Positions 1-9,648 of a stretch of 64,000 nucleotides of DNA are shown piece after piece. The position numbers and the translations under genes were made by a program. The stretch covers positions 9,816,984 to 9,880,983 of the forward strand of contig CAXIPT010000002.1 in assembly GCA_964030475.1 (NCBI GenBank), given 5' to 3'. This stretch comes from Tethya wilhelma (lineage: Eukaryota > Porifera > Demospongiae > Tethyida > Tethyidae). Positions within the stretch are counted from its first letter, which is position 1. Every line of letters starts with the position of its first letter. The notes below the pieces were generated by a model. It searched no databases. It was not told where the DNA came from and saw only the letters and a program-made list of their open reading frames with translations.

Positions 1-305
1 ATACTCATCTCTACTTACTCTGGTTGGTCCCATTGTGAGGAGGTGGGTGGTAGAATGTAGTGACCATGGAAACCCATGTGACCAAGCAGTAGGTCATGTG
101 ACTCAAATCTTTGCAAACAGTAAATNTTCTGCCAGTTTTCTTCGTTAGTACAGTAAGAAAACTGTATGGGGGAGGCTATAAAATGCATTTGAAGGCTTAT
201 CTTCCTTTTCTTGAAAGTATATAAAGCATCAACATTTTGTATTGTGTCTATGGGACAGTCGGCCCATTCCTACTATACGTACTACCGTACGTATGATAAA
301 TCTGC

Positions 306-513
306 CTAGGAAGGTCATATGAAACTGGGACTTGCGCCATTACAATCAGCTTGATGAGAGCTTTCAAATGATATCTATTTTGTTATAGTCCACGCTTTTG
401 TTATCCAATTTTGGGTCAAATCAAAACTATACCAAAATAGATATCATTTGAAAGCTCTCATCAGGCTGATTGCAATGGTACAAATCCTAGCTCCATACGA
501 TCTTCATGGACCA
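306..513. repeat. Foldback MITE, family 1, copy 1
   Basis: Two arms of roughly 75 bp are inverted repeats of each other. One reads out from cctaggaaggtcatatg through gagagctttcaaatgatat; the other holds atatcatttgaaagctctc and ends near catacgatcttcatgga. Related copies lie at 25074-25314 and 58338-58592. No ORF is present. It lies in an intron of the ZNF277-like gene. Confidence 0.75.
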
Positions 514-562
514 AGAAAAGTGGCATTGGAGTTCACCTACATTACCATGACATATGACTTAC

Positions 563-1653
563 CCAAGTTATCTGGCTGACCAACATTAAAACTATGAGCA
601 TCCAACATGTGTTGAAAGAGAACAACTCTGTTGCCTGCAAGAACCTGGCTACAAAACAAACACATACGAGAGAAAGATTTATCCTCTCTTTCTCTTTGCT
701 GTGCTTGCAAGACAGCCTCCTGCAAGAAACAAGGGAAGAAAAAGATTTTTTAAGGCTACTGGAATCATTTTAAGGGAATGCTGACCAATTTCTTTTGCTG
801 CAGTTTGGTTCTGAGCATCTTGTCTTCAGAACTTGCATCGCTGAGCAAATAATAGTCTTCAGAAGGGTCTAAAACAAGAAAGAAAGAACATTTTCAATCA
901 ATTTCTGGATTGCTATATAGTAATAATTTACCATCTGAGCGTGTATTGGTCCTAATTACAGGGACCAATTGTGTTATGGGGACTTGAGAAAACCGGGCTT
1001 TCCAGTACTCCGAGTATCTGTATTTAGTATTTCTCATAATTAACGGCAAATACCATTATTTGACAGGTTAAATATGAATCAACATACCTTCTTAGGCTGC
1101 AAATGTCACACATATTATGGACCACAAGATTATGTTTTACTAATAAATGTTTCAACCATTCATCTTTTGGAGAAAGTTTAGTTTCTTTTTCTGCCACTTG
1201 TTCTCTTTCAGTTTTAGTTCTTCTTTCACAAACTGGCAGCTGTGTAGATGAACCTGCACCTTCAACACAGTTAACTTGTGCCCTTTCATCAAATGATGCA
1301 TCACAGAACAAACATACAATTGGAAGATCTTTGTTTGGGTCAAGAAAACACGACAGGTCCAGTTCAGGAGCGTCAGGAAATCGTAACGGTTCCAAAACAA
1401 CATCATGAGGTTTGGATTTAGGTTCAAGCAGTGGTATATAGATCAGTGGTTCATTTCTTGGTTGCAATGGAAGATTAGGTGATGCTTGTAGTGGCCTTTC
1501 ATCTGTAGAAAATTTAGGAGAAGTATCCTTTGATTTAGAGTCTGCTGACAGAGTTTCAGAGTGTTGCAAACCATCATGGGTGTTTTGAGCTGTCGCAGAT
1601 GACATTGACACTACAGGTGAAGAACACAAGTAGCTAGAACGTCCAGTAGCCAT
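563..1653 (-). CDS. ZNF277: ZNF277-like C2H2 zinc-finger protein, 5' part (runs off the left edge)
   Basis: Four exons are visible: 1088-1653, 932-1017, 786-868 and 563-719, all with GT/AG borders and compatible phases. The ATG at 1653 opens a Ser/Thr-rich leader. A first finger follows (CLFCDASF...HLLVKH), then a YWKARFSQVPITQLVPVIR segment and a second finger (MCLFCSQVL...HMLDAHSFNVGQPDNL). This order and spacing match vertebrate ZNF277, including the segment before the second finger and the AFNIG/LPDN-like end. The family contains atypical C2H2 zinc-finger proteins. The remaining fingers must lie left of position 1; I could not find them in 1-562. An in-frame upstream Met at 1836 is possible but adds unmatched residues. 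Confidence 0.8.
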
Positions 1654-1921
1654 GGGTTCCTGATGGCTGCAATTTATCTGTACAGTTTCTAAATGAAGCA
1701 CACTGAGTAGGAAGGGTTTATCAACAGAAATGCAGCGTGTATAGGGTAGGTGGTATAGCTGCTGTTTTCTCCAATAAACCAGCAAGGTAGGTACATGGAT
1801 AGTAGGGTAGTTAAGTTTAATTGTTGTTTTCTTCAATGCATATTGAAATTATATGTACTCAAATCCCACACTGAATCTGTTTCATGCTTTATTGAACACC
1901 TGCAATGCCATCCTTCCCCAG
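1654..1921. promoter_or_regulatory. Divergent promoter region of ZNF277-like gene and COASY
   Basis: The two start codons point away from each other with 268 bp between them. The shared upstream region must hold both promoters. No clear TATA box or named site is visible. Confidence 0.5.
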
Positions 1922-4900
1922 ATGTATAAAACAGGTGCTCTGATTGTCAACAGTAGCAAGCTCCTCCTACCAGCTCTGGCAGCTGCCTCTAAGGTGGTCA
2001 GTGGTGTTCTTTACATTCCTCTCCACTGTTCTGACGTTGCCAATGGAGACAACAAAACAACATTGGCGGCCGCGGAAAATTCTTCTCAGCTTGTACAAGA
2101 AGATAACCTGCTTTTTGAAACCTCCCGTCAAGTGAAAAGCATCTATTTCCAAGCGTCGAGACAGAATCCTCTTCTTGACGTTCGCATCTTGCTTCCTCCC
2201 CTACCTCCTGTCAAACTGGACATGAAAACCAGTTTACCTCGCTTACAATACGACAACATCGACATCCTTTTGAGTCCACTTTCCACTCTAGAAGAAGTCA
2301 AAACATCGGCCGGTTACAAGCTTCTTTCTCAGCGAATCAATTCCAATCTTGATCCTCGTTTTGAAACCATCAACGTAGCTGCCGACCAGTTGCAAGATAT
2401 CAAAACGCAATCCCAATCCCCAGAATCCAAGCTGCTAGCATGTAATGACGTTGTGCTTGGCGGCACCTTCGACAATATCCACAATGGACACAGACTTCTG
2501 CTAACACACAGTGCACTGCTAGCCAACTCCCGCGTTGTCGTCGGCATTTCAAGCGGCCCTCTACTTTCAGCAAAAATCCTCCCCGAGTTGATCAAGCCGA
2601 CCGAGAAAAGGATTTCCGACGTAAAAGCACTGTTGACGGACGTGAAGCCATGGATTGAATACGATGTGGTGCCTATTACGGATGTCTACGGGCCTACTGC
2701 TTGGGACGACAAACTGGACTGTCTGGTTTTGAGTCCCGATACGATGAGAGGGGGAGAGATGGTGAACAAGGAGAGAGAACGAAAGGTGACCCACGTCTTT
2801 CACAAAATTCACTGGTATTTACTTGACTTGTACGTGTCCTCTTTGTGTGTAGGGTCTCAAATCTCTGAAGCTACACTTGATCGAACTGATCAGTAGAGAT
2901 GACCTTCAAGGTAGTGAAACTGATACCCACAACTTGGCGCAGGAAGAGAAGCTGAGCTCTTCTGACATTCGACGGAACATGCTAGGTCGCTATCAAATAC
3001 CAGCTGTGAGTAGTTACATACCGCTAAGCATGGTTATATTAAGTTATGCTAAGGCTTTTGGTGCATATAATTTATATCTTTTGTGTTCTTGCAATTTCAG
3101 GAGTCCAGTTGCCTAGCAACGTATGACTTGTCAAGAGGGCCTTATTTGATTGGACTGACAGGAGGAATAGCTGCGGGAAAATCGTCCATTATGAAACGCC
3201 TTGTTGAGAAGGGAGCTTATGCAATTGACTGTGATAAGGTGTGTGTGTGTATGGAAATTGTTTCTGATACTTGTAATTAATCATTTACTGTCCATAGCTT
3301 GGCCATGAAGCATACAGACAAGGGATGCCATCTTTTAGCAAGATTATTGAAGAGTTTGGTGAAGGTAGGTCTATCGTTACTACCCTACTTTTGTTGCTGG
3401 ATATTTTCAAGACAGCTGAGTAAATTTGTGGACCATTTTTTAAAGGTATCCTATCAGAAAGTGGTGAGATTGATAGAAAAATTCTTGGACCGCTTGTCTT
3501 CTCGGACAAAGTAAGTTTTTAATCCTCTTTGTTTATCTACTCACTCACAGCTAGTTGACCTGAACTACCTACAATTCAGTGATCTTTTTGTCCTGTATAA
3601 TAGGACAAACTTGAAAAGCTCAATGGTATTGTTTGGCCTGAAATTTGGCGGTTGACCCAGGACAAGATTCAGCTTGCTCACTCTGAAGGTTATCGTGTAT
3701 GTGTTGTAGATGCAGCTGTCATGCTGAAGGCTGGGTGGCACAAAGACGTGCATGAGATATGGGTTGCCATAGCATCAGAAAAAGAGGTTAGTTATAATAC
3801 TTTCAGTATGTATACAAAACAAAGAATTTTAATTAAGCACAAAAGAAATTCTAAAGAATCATAACCAACTATAAAAGTTGAATAGTATACACACATTCTA
3901 ACTGAATAGTTGTACATGTTCATGCATAGTGATACAATAACCAAGTGTTTAAATCATAATTACGTAACAGTAACTGCTTAAAACATAATAATTGTTATTT
4001 ACATAAGTGTATGCTTTACATGGTCAGTCTTTTACTCAGCCTTTTGTAACAGCACTTGTTGTGCCAACTGGATTGGGTCAGTGTTAGCTGTAAGGCTAGT
4101 TTCTTTGACAACAGTTTCTGTAGGTGCTTCATTTTGTTCAGGTGATTGCTTTCCTTCCACTAAACTTTGTATGTCCACAACATATTCCTTTGGCTTGTGA
4201 CCATTCGACTCAGGGTCTTCTTCATCCTTTATTTGCTCATCTTCATTATCTTGAAATTCAGCTAAAGTGTTGTAGCCTTCTGGTGACTGTCTCTCTTGGC
4301 ACTTTTTGTAGCAGTGATGGATTTTCTCATAAACATGGTACATCAGGATCAGTACAAATTCTCCCAATGCTACAGAAGTTGAAATATAAACTGCTGCTTT
4401 CTGGTTTCCCTTTGTTTGGTGCACGTAGCCAGTGACAGCTGCCAACACTCCCAGGTTGATTATGAAGGAGAGCTCCAGTGCTGTGAGGTAGTTGTTCTTG
4501 TAAACCCCTCCTTGAGCGAGATTTAACGTTGCTAGGAGAAAGACAACCAAGATAATGACGAGAATATTCACAGCTGGATCGCCAAAGATGTTGAATATAA
4601 ACACCAAGACCAAAACAACTCTTACTGCGAGCAAAAGTCCAGTCCAGTAGCCATACTTAGGCTTGTATGGACCAAGATAGGCATCGAATATAGGCATGTA
4701 CTTTGGTACCCACTTTAAGCACATCTTGTGTGACCATCTTCTCAGAAACTGCACGGTTGTGAGCGTGAGTGTGTAAGGGATCAATGCCACGAGGAAGAGG
4801 ACCGCTACGAGAAGTAACGCAATGTGTTTTCCTCTCCCAAATTCAACATTTCCATCATATAGCCACAGAGCCCTTCTTCCATCTGGATAGAGAAGTGTGG

Positions 4901-7900
4901 TGAATGATAAAGATGTGATAATCACCCTTAGCAACTTGGTGAAGGATAAGAGAAAAAGCGTTGCCAATACAGGCACAGCATGGTTTCCAAAGATATGAGC
5001 GAGAGTGATATTCTTCCTTGCCCCTGTGATAATTATGATCAAAATAAGCCACATGTAGAGAGGAAAGATGTACTGTAACCAGGTTTTAGCATACGAGTCC
5101 ATTCCATTGTAAAAACATGTCTCGATCCCAAGGTCAAGGTTCACCCACGAAATAAATACTTTGAGGAAGCTGCTGTCTCCCGAAGGAAAGAATATTGTTT
5201 CATTTATTTTGACAATGTTAGCATAAAAGATAAGACCATTAATTGTTCCTATGGAAACTGTGAGCTCTAATAAGAATAGCAATACCACTAGACCTAGTCC
5301 TGCCAGTGCAAATGCTACAGAGAGAGCTAGATACTTGTTCGAACATGATAGACATTTTGATGTCCCAAACACATGACTTAATCCTTCTTTGCACTCTCCA
5401 CAAAGAGTCCCTGTGCGATTGAAGGCACATTGTTTGCTTATGTTTGGTTCATTCATAGTGATATCAATGGGTGTGGTCTTACAATAATCAAAGGGGCAGT
5501 GGTCATGAAGCAGGAGGTGATTTGAATAGTTACTTAACCAGTAAGGTGGTAAGCGTGTAATGTTTCCTGTTGTGATGTCACAGTCTGTCATGTTTCTTTC
5601 TATTAGTTGAGTAGCACAGTTGCAAATTTGATAGGTATAGTCTGAGGCTTGACTTCCTAGTTCAAAACCAACTGGACATGGACGCAGTCTAATCACAAGA
5701 AAGAGTGGAACACTCTTTAGAAAAACCTTGTCTGCAAAGAATGTGATGTTCACAACTTCCTGTCTATCTCTGATAATGTTATTAGTTGATGCATAGTATA
5801 TCCAGTCTTTACATTCTCTGCCTATTCTCCTAGAAGTGGTTGCCAAGGGTTTGATCACAGTAGCCAGAGAAGGTGTGTTTCCTTGGCGCTGTCCAGCACC
5901 AACCATGGACACTGAAATTGCTTCTCCCGGATATTTTGTAACTATATAGGTATTGTTCTCGCAATCTTTGATACCATTTCTACAATAACAGAGGCTTTCA
6001 GCTTTTGAGGAGATCATGGAGTTGGTTTGAGGCTGGCCTGTAAAATTACTCAAGGAGTCAAATACAAAGCTTCCATTACCGACTAATTTAAGGAAAAATG
6101 CTGAAGGAGAAGACGCAATGCAAAAATCAATGTTTCCACCATACACCGCATCACCAGCAAGGACAGCAGTGTTATTAATGAAAGTCATTTTGGTTTTCAC
6201 TTTCGATATAGGTGTGAATGCAGGATCAAATAGTTGGACAGGACAAGTGAAATCCGTAGACAAGTCTTCGTCTGTTATATATATAGCACCTCCTCTATTC
6301 AGTGCAAAGTTGTTCTCAAATGTTATTTGAGTTTGAGGATCCAAGTAAACTACTGAGTCTTTAGTCAGATATAAAGCGCCGCCAAAGATTGCTGTGTTAT
6401 TGATGAAGCTGTTGGTCCCACTGAAGTAGATATTGCTGTCTGTTGCATGTATAGGAGAGTGGAAATTATCTGTAAATATACAGTTTCGTATTGTCACATT
6501 GTTCATGGAAGAAAATTTAAGATTTCCCAATAACTGAATGTTGTCTGCCACAACATCATACTGTGCGTAATCTTTGATTATAGATACTGTGTCATCACTT
6601 GGCTGGTTCTGAGTAATCCTCGAATTCTCAATCACTAGTTCTGCATACTTGCTATTTCTAATTAAGTCTTTAGCCCAAAGGATGAATGGTCCATCAGACG
6701 GATGTAATATGTCAACTAAGTTAGCCGAAATGTTAGAGTTTCTCATAACAACTCTTCGAGTAATTGGTCGTACATTTAGATTAAGTCCCGTTGCAAATTC
6801 TATCAAGATTGCTCCCATCATGTTTCCAACAAAGCTACTGTTTTCAATCCTTAATACTTCGACTGCACCTTCTGTCTTCTCTGTTCTTTTATCATTTCTA
6901 CACTGGTGTGAATCATTTCTGGAATCGTAAACCCCAACAATCAATGTCAAAGCTGAAAATGATCCAATAAGATAAAAATTTCCACCCAAAGACTGCGTCA
7001 AACCATTACCAAAGTTGCTATGGCAGTTCTGAATTAAAACAGATGAATTGACAACTGTTTCATACATTACTAAGTTCATATTTGCTCCAGAAATAGCCGC
7101 TGAGTTGGCTAAGAATGAGCTTCCTTTAAGAAAAACCTTCAGACCATATGATCGTTGTGCCATAAATACACCTAATCCACTTCCAATCAATCTGTGTGTA
7201 GAATCATACACCCCTGTCACAAAATCTACTCCTGTAGCAAATGTACTCTCTTTCACTGTTAGGTTTTGTTGTATAGCATTCTCTTCAGTACATGATTCGA
7301 TATCACCATACAGCAAAAGTGCATTTCCTCCTTCACAGTTTGCTAATTCAGTCTGATTCAAATTCAGATTGCTGCAATGACTCGCAGAGACTATATTGTT
7401 GTCCACAAACTGGGAAAAGAGTATTTGTGTAGTGCCAATGAGGTTGATTCCCAATAATCCATGCCCTGTGCTATTTCTAACGTCCACCAAAGTCAAAGTC
7501 AGTGAGTGAATATTCACAGCAAAGAATGCCACATTTGGCCTATTTTCTATCTTTGTTCTGAACCCAGTCTGAATGAAGAGTGCATCTTGTACCAGTTGAG
7601 GGCTTAGTTTAGCACCACAGTTCAGTATTTCTAAGTTTCCGAATGTCAAGTTTGTCACATTCAAGAAAGCTAGACCAAATGGTTGTTCACACACAATCTG
7701 TACTGTTCTGAATCCAATGCCTGTAAGAGTGAAATCTGTAACATCTCTTATGACCATGTGTCCTTGAAGATCGATTATGTGTGTTCCTTCGGCAAATATC
7801 AAGGAGGTATTTGAATGGAATGTGAGCAAACCTTGAAGCTGACACTTGTACAAGTCTTGGAGGGTGAAACATTCTTCCTGGGTCACATTCAAACATCTTG

Positions 7901-9309
7901 GTCTGATGATGTAAACCTTCCTTTGTGGTACATCAGCTGCTCCTGTTGCGATCAGTGTTGTTGCTATGATGAAAAGGCAAATGAATTCCATTTCTTTTGA
8001 GTTATAGATCTAGGTCTTTGATGACTATTCATCTGCTTTTATACTTTCACTGCATGCAAGTAACAGCTTGCATAATATTATACGTGATTTCATAGCAAGA
8101 ATACTATACATATTCCCCATCCTTTTGCCTAAGACTGACTGCATGAATGTTGACCCTATCACCATCAGACAGTCACCTTTTTTGGCCATAATGAGTCTAT
8201 GGTGGTTATATCATAGATCAGCTGCAGCAGTATGACATTGTGGATTACTATACTTCCTGGGTAAAGATTTAGACCACACAGCTGCACTGACTTGTTAGGT
8301 GATGATGCATGACAATGCTTTCATGATTGAAAAGGTTTCTGTTTCATTTCCTTTAACCAACAGAAACACACACTAAATATCAGTCCCACATGCATGCAGC
8401 AATGCAAGTGCTTATGATGACATGCATGCCAGTTCAAAGCAATCCATTTACCATGCAAATGAATGCAAGTTGTGTACATGTGACTTATACTTGTATTGGT
8501 ATATGACTTGGTTTTGAAGTAGAGCTCACAATATTAAGTCCTGAAACTTGAACACTGTCATGTTATTTTTGTCACTGTCCTACACAATGCACCTACACTA
8601 TAGTTTTGTGGTCGCAAAATTAATGCAAAATAATATTTATTAGATCACTAGCTAAATTTTGACTGATAATTGATGTCTCAAGGTATAGTTTATTTTGCTG
8701 CATGATCAGAGGTACTGTAACACTAACTTTACCTCCCCCCTTCCTGCATGTCTGTTGCTATGCCCTCAGGTGATCAAAAGGGTGATGGAGAGAGACAATC
8801 TCACAGAGGAAGCAGCCAAGAGGAGAATGGCTGCCCAACTCTCCAATGAAGAGTATGTCCGATATGCCAACGTGGTGTTCAGTACCCAGTGGGAACCAAA
8901 GTACACACAAAAACAGGTTCGACCTGATAATATTATTATTATACAGGGTTTATTTTTGTATATATGTAGTTGAAAGTACTGAATTAAGGCTTATGTATAT
9001 TAATGGTGTAAGTTTCAAGTACCATATTATATGCATTGCAGCTTCAGACTATCATTACATATTAATTATATGTGAATATTGCCATAATATTGTTTCATCA
9101 CACTTGCAAACTAGATAATGCAACTGTATAGTGTTGAATCAATAAAAAATAATTGTAGTGAATGCCAATTATTAAGTGAACATCTGTGTTATTCCTGACA
9201 ATGTTTTCACATTCAGGTTGACAATGCATGGAAAGAATTACAAGAAAGATTATTGTCCTCAAAAACAGGCAGCGAAGAAAAACACAAAACAACAAAAAAT
9301 AAATTGTGA
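1922..9309 (+). CDS. COASY: Bifunctional coenzyme A synthase (PPAT + dephospho-CoA kinase)
   Basis: Catalyses the last two steps of CoA synthesis: 4'-phosphopantetheine to dephospho-CoA, then to CoA. Exons: 1922-2785, 2853-3005, 3101-3238, 3298-3364, 3446-3510, 3604-3786, 8770-8916 and 9217-9309, giving 569 residues (human about 564). The adenylyltransferase signature GGTFDNIHNGH is near residues 180-190, and the kinase P-loop GGIAAGKSS is near 360. Exon 6 has VCVVDAAVMLKAGW and exon 7 has STQWEPKYTQKQ, as in animal COASY. The Met at 1922 is preferred because MYKTGALIVNSS aligns with the start of human COASY; an in-frame ATG at 1853 would add 23 residues. Intron 6 (3787-8769) contains a whole antisense gene. 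The donor of exon 7 (GTTCGA) is weak. Confidence 0.93.
4032..7991 (-). CDS. Beta-helix multi-pass membrane protein (1319 aa), single exon, nested in COASY intron 6
   Basis: One uninterrupted ORF with a signal peptide (about residues 1-19). Residues 20-700 are an N-glycosylation-rich region with right-handed beta-helix character. It includes motifs like those of chlamydial Pmp repeats, such as FINNTAIFGGALY and FENNFALNRGGAIY. A Cys cluster follows (GTLCGECKEGLS...KCLSC), then about eight or nine membrane segments and an acidic cytoplasmic tail of about 100 residues. Motifs shared with the shorter genes at 12.9-21.4 kb are CGxC...CxxC, the turn xMNG/TING, W-x-NLD and YDGxxEFGxxH, so they form one family. 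The membrane part looks receptor- or channel-like, but I cannot assign a function. It is antisense to, and wholly inside, one COASY intron. Confidence 0.85.
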   Translation of the reverse strand: MEFICLFIIATTLIATGAADVPQRKVYIIRPRCLNVTQEECFTLQDLYKCQLQGLLTFHSNTSLIFAEGTHIIDLQGHMVIRDVTDFTLTGIGFRTVQIVCEQPFGLAFLNVTNLTFGNLEILNCGAKLSPQLVQDALFIQTGFRTKIENRPNVAFFAVNIHSLTLTLVDVRNSTGHGLLGINLIGTTQILFSQFVDNNIVSASHCSNLNLNQTELANCEGGNALLLYGDIESCTEENAIQQNLTVKESTFATGVDFVTGVYDSTHRLIGSGLGVFMAQRSYGLKVFLKGSSFLANSAAISGANMNLVMYETVVNSSVLIQNCHSNFGNGLTQSLGGNFYLIGSFSALTLIVGVYDSRNDSHQCRNDKRTEKTEGAVEVLRIENSSFVGNMMGAILIEFATGLNLNVRPITRRVVMRNSNISANLVDILHPSDGPFILWAKDLIRNSKYAELVIENSRITQNQPSDDTVSIIKDYAQYDVVADNIQLLGNLKFSSMNNVTIRNCIFTDNFHSPIHATDSNIYFSGTNSFINNTAIFGGALYLTKDSVVYLDPQTQITFENNFALNRGGAIYITDEDLSTDFTCPVQLFDPAFTPISKVKTKMTFINNTAVLAGDAVYGGNIDFCIASSPSAFFLKLVGNGSFVFDSLSNFTGQPQTNSMISSKAESLCYCRNGIKDCENNTYIVTKYPGEAISVSMVGAGQRQGNTPSLATVIKPLATTSRRIGRECKDWIYYASTNNIIRDRQEVVNITFFADKVFLKSVPLFLVIRLRPCPVGFELGSQASDYTYQICNCATQLIERNMTDCDITTGNITRLPPYWLSNYSNHLLLHDHCPFDYCKTTPIDITMNEPNISKQCAFNRTGTLCGECKEGLSHVFGTSKCLSCSNKYLALSVAFALAGLGLVVLLFLLELTVSIGTINGLIFYANIVKINETIFFPSGDSSFLKVFISWVNLDLGIETCFYNGMDSYAKTWLQYIFPLYMWLILIIIITGARKNITLAHIFGNHAVPVLATLFLLSFTKLLRVIITSLSFTTLLYPDGRRALWLYDGNVEFGRGKHIALLLVAVLFLVALIPYTLTLTTVQFLRRWSHKMCLKWVPKYMPIFDAYLGPYKPKYGYWTGLLLAVRVVLVLVFIFNIFGDPAVNILVIILVVFLLATLNLAQGGVYKNNYLTALELSFIINLGVLAAVTGYVHQTKGNQKAAVYISTSVALGEFVLILMYHVYEKIHHCYKKCQERQSPEGYNTLAEFQDNEDEQIKDEEDPESNGHKPKEYVVDIQSLVEGKQSPEQNEAPTETVVKETSLTANTDPIQLAQQVLLQKAE
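7992..8769. other. Remainder of COASY intron 6, 5' flank of the nested gene
   Basis: AT-rich sequence with scattered gcatgc motifs. It contains the upstream region of the nested minus-strand gene and the 3' splice site of COASY exon 7. I see no further gene in it. Confidence 0.5.
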
Positions 9310-9407
9310 CAGGTGATTTTATTACTGTAATAACTAATCATGTAATAGTTTTATTTTACTACACTTATTGATGACACAAAATCCCAAGTGATTCTAAATA
9401 ATGCCCA

Positions 9408-9605
9408 CTATGCTCTTATTGACGGATCCAAATCGGCAAAATAGTCGTGCTTCATTGCATTCTCGGATGAGATGCGACCGCTAGGGAAACAGACGAGATG
9501 ACGTTCCAAGAGATCGATCCCCTTCTCGTTGAGGGGAGGGACGAGGGAACTAAAGGGAGCAGGCGGGTACGCAGGGAACTCCTAAGGAAGAAGGAGATGT
9601 GTGTG

Positions 9606-9648
<43 letters not shown>

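Noticed and set aside
1853..1921. Upstream ATG of COASY
   Set aside because: It adds 23 residues with no match to the family; the Met at 1922 aligns with the known start.
8846..9118. Alternative frame near COASY exon 7
   Set aside because: No similarity; the COASY frame explains the exon.
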